Source: Bacteroidota bacterium
Lineage (GTDB): Bacteria; Bacteroidota; Bacteroidia; Cytophagales; Cyclobacteriaceae
Length of the DNA stretch: 64,000 nucleotides
Direction: 5' to 3'
Assembly (NCBI GenBank): GCA_023393375.1
Contig: JAEWLI010000108.1
Location: 1-64,000 of the forward strand
Part shown: positions 57,440 through 64,000 of the stretch, in pieces
How the letters are laid out: each line of letters begins with the position of its first letter
Numbering within the stretch: the stretch's first letter is position 1
Translations under genes and position numbers: made by a program
The notes under the pieces: generated by a model
Databases searched by the model: none
Seen by the model: the letters and a program-made list of their open reading frames with translations, nothing else
Told to the model about the DNA's origin: nothing

Positions 57440-57817
57440 CTATTTAACAGCTTTTTTCTTATTAGCAACTGTTTTTCTCTTGCCTTTTCTCGTTCTGGAA
57501 TTGTTTTTGGTTTTTTGTCCTCTTACGGGCAAACCTTTTCTGTGCCGTAGGCCTCTATAGCATCCAATATCCAACAACCTTTTGATACTTAGCTGTACCT
57601 CAGATTTCAGAACACCTTCTACTTTAAACTCATTGGTAATCACTGAACGAATCTCATTTGATTCATCATCAGTCCAATCTTTTACTTTCTTATTTTCATC
57701 AATTCCAGCCTTTGACAGAATTTTTACTGCTGCGCTCCTGCCTATTCCATAAATATAGGTCAGTGCAATTGCCCCTCTTTTATTGTCGGGAATATCTACG
57801 CCTGAGATCCTAGCCAT
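57440..57817 (-). CDS. rpsM: 30S ribosomal protein S13
   Basis: A 125-residue protein of the 30S head that contacts the 50S subunit and tRNA. It has [25 protein letters not shown] at the start, the helix-two-turn-helix region, and the basic tail from [24 protein letters not shown]. Confidence 0.99.
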   Translation of the reverse strand: MARISGVDIPDNKRGAIALTYIYGIGRSAAVKILSKAGIDENKKVKDWTDDESNEIRSVITNEFKVEGVLKSEVQLSIKRLLDIGCYRGLRHRKGLPVRGQKTKNNSRTRKGKRKTVANKKKAVK

Positions 57818-57820
57818 ATC

Positions 57821-57937
57821 TTAACCTTGTCTTTGTTTAAACCTTGGATTCTTCTTATTAATCACATACAATTTGCCTTTGCGGCGAATGACCTTGCAGT
57901 CAGCGCTCCGTTTTTTGATAGACGCTTTAACTTTCAT
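57821..57937 (-). CDS. rpmJ: 50S ribosomal protein L36, zinc-free form
   Basis: A 38-residue protein, start ATG 57937, stop TAA 57823-57821, sequence [19 protein letters not shown] and ending NPRFKQRQG. Three of the four zinc ligands of the Cys-type form are replaced (only one Cys is left), so this is a C-minus L36. It sits between infA and rpsM, its usual place. Confidence 0.95.
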   Translation of the reverse strand: MKVKASIKKRSADCKVIRRKGKLYVINKKNPRFKQRQG

Positions 57938-57943
57938 AACCTA

Positions 57944-58162
57944 TTATTTATATCGATAAACAATTCTTCCTTTTGTCAAATCATAAGGTGACATTTCTAA
58001 TTTCACCTTATCTCCCGGTAATATTTTGATGTAGTTCATTCTCATTTTACCGGAAATATGTGCAATCACCTGATGGCCGTTTTCCAATTCAACCCTAAAC
58101 ATTGCATTTGAAAGTGCTTCTACAATAGTGCCATCCTGTTCTATAGATGATTGTTTTGCCAT
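57944..58162 (-). CDS. infA: Translation initiation factor IF-1
   Basis: A 72-residue OB-fold protein with the full family motif: [40 protein letters not shown] and [16 protein letters not shown] ending [16 protein letters not shown]. It occupies the ribosomal A site during initiation. Start is ATG 58162, 1 bp after the map stop. Confidence 0.99.
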   Translation of the reverse strand: MAKQSSIEQDGTIVEALSNAMFRVELENGHQVIAHISGKMRMNYIKILPGDKVKLEMSPYDLTKGRIVYRYK

Positions 58163-58163
58163 A

Positions 58164-58937
58164 TTAAACTCCTAAAATTTCTTCAATATATTTATGGGTC
58201 GTCAAAATTTCAGTCCCTTTTTTAGTAATCGCCAGTGTATGTTCAAAATGTGCAGAAGGTTTCCTGTCTTGTGTTCTAATGGTCCAACCATCTCTTTCCT
58301 GCACTACGTTCCTTCGCCCCATATTGACCATAGGCTCTACTGCTATCACCAATCCTTCTTTCATCATTATCCCTTTCCCTCTTTTTCCGTAGTTAGGAAC
58401 TTCCGGGCTTTCATGGAGATTTTTTCCTAATCCATGACCTACGAGTTCTCTCACCACTGAATAACCATTTTCTTCAACATGCTTTTGAATGGCAAATCCT
58501 ATATCGCCAATCCTATTTCCTGCTATGGTTTCGTTAATCCCGAAATAAAGTGACTCTTTGGTTACTTTTAAAAGCTTCAAAACTTCTTCAGATACCTCTC
58601 CAACAGGATAAGTATAAGCACAATCACTATGAAACCCCTTATAATATACCCCGCAATCAATGGAAATTATATCACCATCTTTTAACATATATTCTCCAGG
58701 GAATCCATGAACCACATGTTCATTTACAGAAATACAAAGAGCAAAAGGGAAACCGTTATATCCTTTGAAAGATGGTAAGCCGCCCTGATCATTAATGAAT
58801 TTTTCAGCTGCTTTATCCAAATCTTTGGTCCGAATCCCTGGCTTAATCAATTTTGCAACTTCTGCATGCGCTACACCAAGAATCTCAGCTCCCTCTTTTA
58901 TTATATTTATTTCTTCTTCTGACTTATAATTTATCAT
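58164..58937 (-). CDS. map: Methionine aminopeptidase, type I
   Basis: A 257-residue metalloprotease that removes the first Met of new proteins. It has the pita-bread fold with metal ligands seen in [20 protein letters not shown] (two Asp), [18 protein letters not shown] (His), AVEPMVNMG (Glu) and the last Glu in [10 protein letters not shown]. It lies within the spc operon between secY and infA, as in most Bacteroidota. Confidence 0.98.
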   Translation of the reverse strand: MINYKSEEEINIIKEGAEILGVAHAEVAKLIKPGIRTKDLDKAAEKFINDQGGLPSFKGYNGFPFALCISVNEHVVHGFPGEYMLKDGDIISIDCGVYYKGFHSDCAYTYPVGEVSEEVLKLLKVTKESLYFGINETIAGNRIGDIGFAIQKHVEENGYSVVRELVGHGLGKNLHESPEVPNYGKRGKGIMMKEGLVIAVEPMVNMGRRNVVQERDGWTIRTQDRKPSAHFEHTLAITKKGTEILTTHKYIEEILGV

Positions 58938-58942
58938 TGCAG

Positions 58943-60262
58943 TTATGCTACTGCTACACCTTGACGTCCCTTAATCCTGCCTGACTTCATCATGCCTTCA
59001 TAATGTCTCATCAAAAGATAGCTCTCAATCTGCTGTAAGGTATCTAAAACCACTCCCACCATAATCAATAGTGATGTACCTCCATAAAAATGCGAGAATT
59101 CTCTACCAACCCCAGCTAATGTCGCAAAAGCAGGTAGAATCGCTACTATGGCTAGAAATATTGAGCCTGGTAAGGTAATTTTAGTTAATATATTATCTAT
59201 AAATTCGGAAGTTTGTTTTCCGGGTTTAATTCCTGGAACAAATCCTCCATTTCGTTTCATATCATCAGCAATTTGATTGGGATTGATCGTTATTGCTGTA
59301 TAAAAGAATGTAAATAATACAATCAATATACCAAAAGTAAGATTGTATTCCCAAGTAGTATAATCAGCAAATGCTCGACCAATGTACCCTGCAAATTCAC
59401 TATCGCTATCCCTGAATAATCCTGCCAATAAACCCGGTAAGAACATCAGAGACTGAGCAAAGATGATCGGCATTACTCCTGCTGCATTTACTTTTAGGGG
59501 AATATATTGTCTTTGCCCGCCATACACTTTATTGCCCACCACCTGCTTGGCGTACTGAACCGGTATTCGCCTGACTGCCTGAGTTAGCATCACTACTCCC
59601 ATTACCACAAAGAATAAGGCTACAATTTCTAGAATGAACATCAGCATTTGAGCCATTCCCCTGATTTGTATTTCCTGAATTATAGCAGCCGGGAATCTAG
59701 AAATAATACCTATCATAATTAACATGGAGATACCGTTTCCAATGCCTTTATCAGTAATTTTTTCTCCTAACCACATACAAAAGATTGTGCCGGAGGTAAG
59801 TATTACCATAGAAATGATGTTGAACATAAATTTGTTCTCCATCACTATTGCTTCTGGATTTACAGCAGTTGCCAAATAACTAATACCTTGTGCAGCAGTA
59901 ATAAATATGGTCAGAACCCTTGTAATCTGACTAATCCTTTTTCTTCCCGATTCACCTTCTTTTTGCATTTTTTGGAAGTATGGCACGGATACAGTAAGCA
60001 GCTGCAAAATAATGGAAGCAGTAATATAAGGCATAATACCTAATGCAAAGATGGAGGCCCTGTTGAAAGCACCACCTAAGAAAGTATTTATCAAGCCAAA
60101 TAATCCGGAAGTATTTGCTTCCAAAAGGCTCGGGTCAATACCAGGTAAAACAATCCAAGATCCCAAACGGAATATAACCAAAAATCCCAGGGTGTTTAAT
60201 ATTCTTACCCTAAGATCTTCAATTGCGAATATGTTTCGTATTGTCCTTATAAACTTTTTCAT
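58943..60262 (-). CDS. secY: Preprotein translocase channel SecY
   Basis: The 439-residue core of the Sec translocon with ten membrane helices. Family motifs include IMPYITASIILQLL with the plug and helix 2 region, QMQKEGESGRKRISQITRVLTI-type loop (KMQKEGESGRKRISQ), VKVNAAGVMPIIFAQSLMFLP, and the cytosolic loop IKPGKQTSEFIDNIL. Length is usual. Next genes are rplO upstream and map downstream. Confidence 0.99.
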   Translation of the reverse strand: MKKFIRTIRNIFAIEDLRVRILNTLGFLVIFRLGSWIVLPGIDPSLLEANTSGLFGLINTFLGGAFNRASIFALGIMPYITASIILQLLTVSVPYFQKMQKEGESGRKRISQITRVLTIFITAAQGISYLATAVNPEAIVMENKFMFNIISMVILTSGTIFCMWLGEKITDKGIGNGISMLIMIGIISRFPAAIIQEIQIRGMAQMLMFILEIVALFFVVMGVVMLTQAVRRIPVQYAKQVVGNKVYGGQRQYIPLKVNAAGVMPIIFAQSLMFLPGLLAGLFRDSDSEFAGYIGRAFADYTTWEYNLTFGILIVLFTFFYTAITINPNQIADDMKRNGGFVPGIKPGKQTSEFIDNILTKITLPGSIFLAIVAILPAFATLAGVGREFSHFYGGTSLLIMVGVVLDTLQQIESYLLMRHYEGMMKSGRIKGRQGVAVA

Positions 60263-60265
60263 ACT

Positions 60266-60712
60266 TTATAATTTGGTCGCTGTACCACCTGATTTTTCTA
60301 TTGCTTCTTTTGCAGATGCTGAAAAAGCATGGGCGGTTACATTAATCTTTTTGGTCAACTCGCCCCTTCCTAAAATCTTTACCAAATCTTTATTCCCAAC
60401 TACCCCATTCTTATTAAGAACAGAGACATCAATGTCGGTTGAATTAATCTTATCCGATAATATTAGTAAATCATCGAGATTAACTGCTTTATATTCTATG
60501 CGGTTCCTGTTTCTGAAGCCAAATTTCGGTACCCTTCTCTGAAGAGGCATCTGACCACCTTCAAAACCCATCTTTTTGGAATAACCAGCTCTTGATTGAG
60601 CTCCTTTATGTCCTTTTGTGGATGTTCCACCTCTACCGGATCCCTGGCCTCTACCTATTCTTTTTACAGATTTAACAGAACCCTTTGCAGGTTTTAATGT
60701 ATGTAATCTCAT
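60266..60712 (-). CDS. rplO: 50S ribosomal protein L15
   Basis: A 148-residue protein with the glycine-rich basic start KRIGRGQGSGRGGTSTKGHKGAQSRAGY and FEGGQMPLQRRVPKFGF, then the C-terminal globular part. It organises 23S rRNA early in 50S assembly. It ends 3 bp before secY. Confidence 0.99.
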   Translation of the reverse strand: MRLHTLKPAKGSVKSVKRIGRGQGSGRGGTSTKGHKGAQSRAGYSKKMGFEGGQMPLQRRVPKFGFRNRNRIEYKAVNLDDLLILSDKINSTDIDVSVLNKNGVVGNKDLVKILGRGELTKKINVTAHAFSASAKEAIEKSGGTATKL

Positions 60713-60713
60713 C

Positions 60714-60893
60714 TTACAATTCCGTTACAGTTACCAAATGATTTACTTTATTAATCATGCCAGCGATTTGAGGTGTTTTTTCTACCTCCACACTCTTGTT
60801 AATTCTGCCCAATCCCAATGCCTGTATTGTCAACTTTTGGTTTTTTGGACGTTTGATGAGGCTCCTAACCTGTGTAATCTTAACTTTGCCCAT
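60714..60893 (-). CDS. rpmD: 50S ribosomal protein L30
   Basis: A 59-residue protein, ATG 60893 to TAA 60714. Sequence MGKVKITQVRSLIKRPKNQK then LGLGRINKSVEVEKTPQIAGMINKVNHLVTV is the bacterial L30 consensus. It lies between rpsE and rplO. Confidence 0.97.
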   Translation of the reverse strand: MGKVKITQVRSLIKRPKNQKLTIQALGLGRINKSVEVEKTPQIAGMINKVNHLVTVTEL

Positions 60894-60898
60894 GATGA

Positions 60899-61417
60899 TT
60901 AACCGTTAAATACTTTATTTAAAGAAACCCCTCTATATTTTGCGACAGTCAAAGCATCACGCATCCCCAGCATAGCCTGAAATGTGGCTTTAACAACATT
61001 ATGAGGATTAGATGAACCTTTTGATTTAGCTAAAACATCTTTTACTCCCGCACTTTCCAAAACTGCTCTCATAGCACCTCCTGCTAAAACTCCGGTACCA
61101 GGTGCAGCTGGTTTTAATAATACAAGCCCACCCCCAAATTTACCAATGGAAGCATGAGGCACTGTACCGTTTATAATTGGAACCTTTACTAGATTCTTTT
61201 TTGCATCATCAATTCCCTTGGTGATGGCATCAGTAACTTCATTAGCTTTTCCAAGACCATATCCAACTACGCCATGACCATCGCCTACAACAACAATGGC
61301 TGAGAAACTAAATCTCCTACCTCCTTTTACAACTTTTGCAACTCTTTTTATCGCAACTACCCTTTCCTTGAGGTCGATTTCACTGGCTTTTACTGATCTG
61401 ATATTCTGTTGTATCAT
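60899..61417 (-). CDS. rpsE: 30S ribosomal protein S5
   Basis: A 172-residue protein. The N-terminal double-stranded RNA-binding domain has [30 protein letters not shown], and the C-terminal fold has [36 protein letters not shown]. It shapes the mRNA entry site and affects decoding accuracy. Confidence 0.99.
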   Translation of the reverse strand: MIQQNIRSVKASEIDLKERVVAIKRVAKVVKGGRRFSFSAIVVVGDGHGVVGYGLGKANEVTDAITKGIDDAKKNLVKVPIINGTVPHASIGKFGGGLVLLKPAAPGTGVLAGGAMRAVLESAGVKDVLAKSKGSSNPHNVVKATFQAMLGMRDALTVAKYRGVSLNKVFNG

Positions 61418-61428
61418 TATCTATTTCA

Positions 61429-61779
61429 TTAAAATTTTAGACCACCTTCTCTGGCACCATCAGCCAAAGCCTTGATTTTACCATGATAAACATAGCCACT
61501 CCTATCAAACACCACTGCCTCAATGCCATTTTCTTTGGCCTTTTCGGCTAATTTCTTACCCACATTTTTAGAAGCATCCAGATTGGCGTTACCTTTGATA
61601 CCAATTTCTTTAGAAGAAACTGCCGCCAAAGTATGACCTTGGGTATCATCGACAAGCTGCGCATACATGGTAGTATTGCTTTTGAATACAGCTAAACGAG
61701 GACGTTGGGCTGTACCACTCAAACGGTGACGTATACCCCTTTTTATTCTTAATCTTCTTGTACTTTTAAGATTTGCCAT
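61429..61779 (-). CDS. rplR: 50S ribosomal protein L18
   Basis: A 116-residue 5S rRNA-binding protein: RIKRGIRHRLSGTAQRPRLAVFKSNTTMYAQLVDD and the end DRSGYVYHGKIKALADGAREGGLKF are standard. It lies between rplF and rpsE. Confidence 0.99.
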   Translation of the reverse strand: MANLKSTRRLRIKRGIRHRLSGTAQRPRLAVFKSNTTMYAQLVDDTQGHTLAAVSSKEIGIKGNANLDASKNVGKKLAEKAKENGIEAVVFDRSGYVYHGKIKALADGAREGGLKF

Positions 61780-61788
61780 GATTAATTA

Positions 61789-62343
61789 CTATTTTGCAGC
61801 GGTCTTACCAGCTTTTCTTCTTACAAATTCATCTTTATATCGGATACCCTTACCCTTATATGGCTCCACTTTCCTCAGTGATTTAATTTTAGCTGCTATC
61901 TGACCTACCAATTGTTTGTCGATACCTTCTACAATCACCATAGGATTTTGCCCTTTTGGAGATTCAGCCTTAATTACCACCTCTTCAGGTATACCCATAA
62001 AAATGTTATGTGAATATCCAAGGTTAAGTTCCAGAATGTTGCCTGAAACACTTGCCCTGTAACCAACACCGATCATTTCCATTTCTTTGCGATATCCTTC
62101 GCTAACTCCAATTACCATATTATTGACAAGTGAACGGTATAAACCATGCATCGATCTGTGTCTTCTATGATCTGTAGGCCTTTCGAATTTTATAACGCCA
62201 TCCGAATTGGATATTTTTATATCCGGATCCACTTTCTGCTCCAGAGTACCTTTTGGGCCCTTTACTGTAACCAAATTACTGTCTGAAATTTCGACAGTAA
62301 CATCTTTGGGTAAACTAATGGGGTTTTTTCCTATTCTAGACAT
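61789..62343 (-). CDS. rplF: 50S ribosomal protein L6
   Basis: A 184-residue protein with two homologous domains. I chose ATG 62343 (MSRIGKNPISLP), the family's standard start; the frame also extends 8 codons upstream to overlap rpsH. The C-terminal RNA-binding domain has GIDKQLVGQIAAKIKSLRKVEPYKGKGIRY. Confidence 0.98.
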   Translation of the reverse strand: MSRIGKNPISLPKDVTVEISDSNLVTVKGPKGTLEQKVDPDIKISNSDGVIKFERPTDHRRHRSMHGLYRSLVNNMVIGVSEGYRKEMEMIGVGYRASVSGNILELNLGYSHNIFMGIPEEVVIKAESPKGQNPMVIVEGIDKQLVGQIAAKIKSLRKVEPYKGKGIRYKDEFVRRKAGKTAAK

Positions 62344-62351
62344 AACATTTC

Positions 62352-62753
62352 TTAGTAAACATAACAAATTATTTCACCACCGATATTTTCTTTCCTTGCT
62401 TCCTTGTCGGTCATTAGACCTTTGGAAGTAGAAATAATTGCTATACCCATACCATTTAAAACACGTGGCAATTCTTCAGCTTTTTTGTATTGCCTCAAGC
62501 CAGGTTTGCTGATTCTTTCAAGATGCAAAATAGCAGATGTTTTGGTGACAGGATTATATTTTAAGGCAATCTTTATTATACCTTGTGGTCCGTTCCCTTC
62601 TTCCACTTTATAGTTTTGTATATAGCCCTTCTCGTGCAATACTTTCGTAATCTCCTTCTTGATGTTAGAGGCAGGCATTTCCACGATCCTGTGGTTTGCT
62701 CTTATGGCATTTCTTACTCTTGTGAGGTAATCAGCTATTGGATCCGTATTCAT
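62352..62753 (-). CDS. rpsH: 30S ribosomal protein S8
   Basis: A 133-residue primary 16S-binding protein: [18 protein letters not shown] at the start, and [49 protein letters not shown] at the end. In other bacteria it represses the spc operon. Confidence 0.99.
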   Translation of the reverse strand: MNTDPIADYLTRVRNAIRANHRIVEMPASNIKKEITKVLHEKGYIQNYKVEEGNGPQGIIKIALKYNPVTKTSAILHLERISKPGLRQYKKAEELPRVLNGMGIAIISTSKGLMTDKEARKENIGGEIICYVY

Positions 62754-62819
62754 TTTAATATTATTTTTACCTTTTTTAAACAGGCGTGCAAAGATAATAA
62801 TTATTTTACAAATATTTAA

Positions 62820-63089
62820 TTACCAGCTTGCTTTAGTTACGCCTGGAATTTTTCCTTCAGAAGCCATTTCTCTGAATGTTACCCTGGAAATTCCAAACTT
62901 TCTCATATATCCTCTCGGACGACCAGTCAATTTACACCTATTGTGTAATCTTACCGGTGAAGAATTTTTTGGAAGTTTGTCGAGAGCAACATAGTCGCCA
63001 GCCTCTTTTAGAGCTTTTCTTTTGGCAGCATATTTCGCTACCATTCTTTCTCTTTTTCTTTCTCTAGCTTTTATTGATTCTTTTGCCAT
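62820..63089 (-). CDS. rpsN: 30S ribosomal protein S14, zinc-free long form
   Basis: An 89-residue long-form S14. The region [34 protein letters not shown] is typical, and there is no CxxC zinc motif. The 66-bp gap to rpsH is the longest in this part of the operon. Confidence 0.98.
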   Translation of the reverse strand: MAKESIKARERKRERMVAKYAAKRKALKEAGDYVALDKLPKNSSPVRLHNRCKLTGRPRGYMRKFGISRVTFREMASEGKIPGVTKASW

Positions 63090-63092
63090 GAT

Positions 63093-63650
63093 TTATTCTT
63101 TTATTTGATTGGCAAAGGGCATACCAAATGCCTTTAATAATTCAAAACACTCTTCATCGTTCTGAGCAGTTGTAACAAATGTGATATTCATCCCAGATAT
63201 TCTGGTTACTTTGTCTATGCTGATCTCAGGAAATATAATCTGTTCTGTAACCCCTAAGGTATAATTTCCACGGCCATCAAAACCTTTATCGTTTATTCCT
63301 TTAAAGTCACGAACACGTGGAAGGGCAACACTCATTAAACGATCCAAAAATTCATACATCTTGTCGCCGCGTAAAGTCACTTTTGCGCCAATTGGCATTC
63401 CTTCACGAAGTTTAAAGTTAGAGACAGACTTTTTAGCCTTTGTCTGTACAGCTTTTTGTCCGGTGATCGTGGTAAGTTCCTCAACACCCACATCGACTAA
63501 TTTTTTATCAGTTACTGCTATGCCAATTCCTTTATTAATAGCTATTTTAACTATTCGAGGTACTTGCATTACAGATTTATATTGGAATTTGTCCTTCAAT
63601 TGAGGTACAATTTCCTGGTTATACTTTTCTTTCAGTCTTGGAGTAGCCAT
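63093..63650 (-). CDS. rplE: 50S ribosomal protein L5
   Basis: A 185-residue 5S rRNA-binding protein. Motifs: [73 protein letters not shown], and the closing [24 protein letters not shown]. Confidence 0.99.
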   Translation of the reverse strand: MATPRLKEKYNQEIVPQLKDKFQYKSVMQVPRIVKIAINKGIGIAVTDKKLVDVGVEELTTITGQKAVQTKAKKSVSNFKLREGMPIGAKVTLRGDKMYEFLDRLMSVALPRVRDFKGINDKGFDGRGNYTLGVTEQIIFPEISIDKVTRISGMNITFVTTAQNDEECFELLKAFGMPFANQIKE

Positions 63651-63652
63651 CT

Positions 63653-63991
63653 TTAAATAAATTCTCCTGTTTTCTTTGAATATCTTTGTAATTTATCTTC
63701 GCTGTTAAGTTTTCTCCCAATTCGGGTAGGTTCACCAGTAGCGGGATCAATTAACATTAATTTACTTAGGTGAATTGCAGCTTCCTGTTTTTCAATTCCT
63801 CCATTAGGTTTGTTGGCAGAAGGTTTAACATGCTTTGTCACCATATTGGCTCCTTCAACAATTGCCCGAAACTTATCAGTATAAACCTCAAGAATTCTTC
63901 CTTTTTTACCCTTGCTGTTTCCGGAAATCACCATGACCATGTCGCCCTTTTTGACGTGAAACTTGGTCTTTTTGTTATCTTTTCTTACCAT
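63653..63991 (-). CDS. rplX: 50S ribosomal protein L24
   Basis: A 112-residue protein with the N-terminal KOW motif ([26 protein letters not shown]) and the middle [35 protein letters not shown]. It is the first gene of the operon inside this window; rplN, rpsQ and earlier S10 genes should follow beyond the right edge. Confidence 0.98.
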   Translation of the reverse strand: MVRKDNKKTKFHVKKGDMVMVISGNSKGKKGRILEVYTDKFRAIVEGANMVTKHVKPSANKPNGGIEKQEAAIHLSKLMLIDPATGEPTRIGRKLNSEDKLQRYSKKTGEFI

Positions 63992-64000
63992 AATTATAAA

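Overview
The window looks like chromosomal DNA of a Bacteroidota bacterium, most likely a free-living (possibly marine) member of the Cytophagales. The signs are: AT-rich intergenic DNA; start codons mostly without Shine-Dalgarno sequences; several upstream regions carrying the Bacteroidota -7 box TAnnTTTG, three of them with a TTG/TTTG -33 element 19-20 nt away; a TonB receptor with a carboxypeptidase-like N-terminal domain; a hybrid two-component regulator ending in an AraC-type helix-turn-helix; a DUF58/BatA membrane locus; and the order rplQ-carA-eno-ftsB downstream of the spc/alpha ribosomal genes.

Layout. 1-3400 is an accessory patch: a truncated secreted protein, an AbiEi/AbiEii toxin-antitoxin pair with its operator, a frameshifted small gene and an orphan small gene. 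3700-10500 holds a beta-propeller lipoprotein, a very large WG-repeat protein, acylphosphatase, the nfeD-floA flotillin pair, a TMEM220-like protein and an MBL-fold hydrolase. 10516-11285 is non-coding and contains a strong candidate structured RNA. 11286-19614 carries gyrB, ppk1, a patatin lipase, the PLP homeostasis protein YggS, a LysE exporter and small secreted proteins. 19685-31792 has a short Bat-like operon, mutS2, an orphan ParA pair, a TonB receptor, a serpin lipoprotein and bifunctional nnrD. 32035-46465 holds a DoxX-like protein, a PD40 protein, a complete RND efflux operon, a nitroreductase, a LiaF/LytS/LytR-type set, a REP-associated transposase, hemE and arsC. 46722-52113 has the hybrid regulator, an NTF2-like protein, an outer-membrane protein and ftsB. 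52264-63991 is the eno-carA block and the spc/alpha ribosomal operon (rplX to rplQ), all on the minus strand and cut by the window end.

Most interesting. (1) The toxin-antitoxin pair has a perfect 13-bp inverted repeat bracketing the -33 element of its promoter, and a second, degenerate copy with the same 15-bp spacing sits exactly at the antitoxin/toxin junction. The antitoxin frame appears to begin at a CTG aligned with the toxin ATG, on an essentially leaderless message. (2) A crossing pair of perfect 9- and 11-bp complementarities at 10564-10720, one of them inside a terminator-like hairpin loop, predicts a pseudoknotted RNA upstream of the MBL gene. (3) Two unrelated genes (DoxX-like and REP transposase) each lie between a host gene and a detached copy of that gene's 3' end (nnrD, hemE). 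(4) The transposase gene itself carries an in-frame 29-bp perfect palindrome. All functional statements come from reading sequence and motifs; no database search was run.
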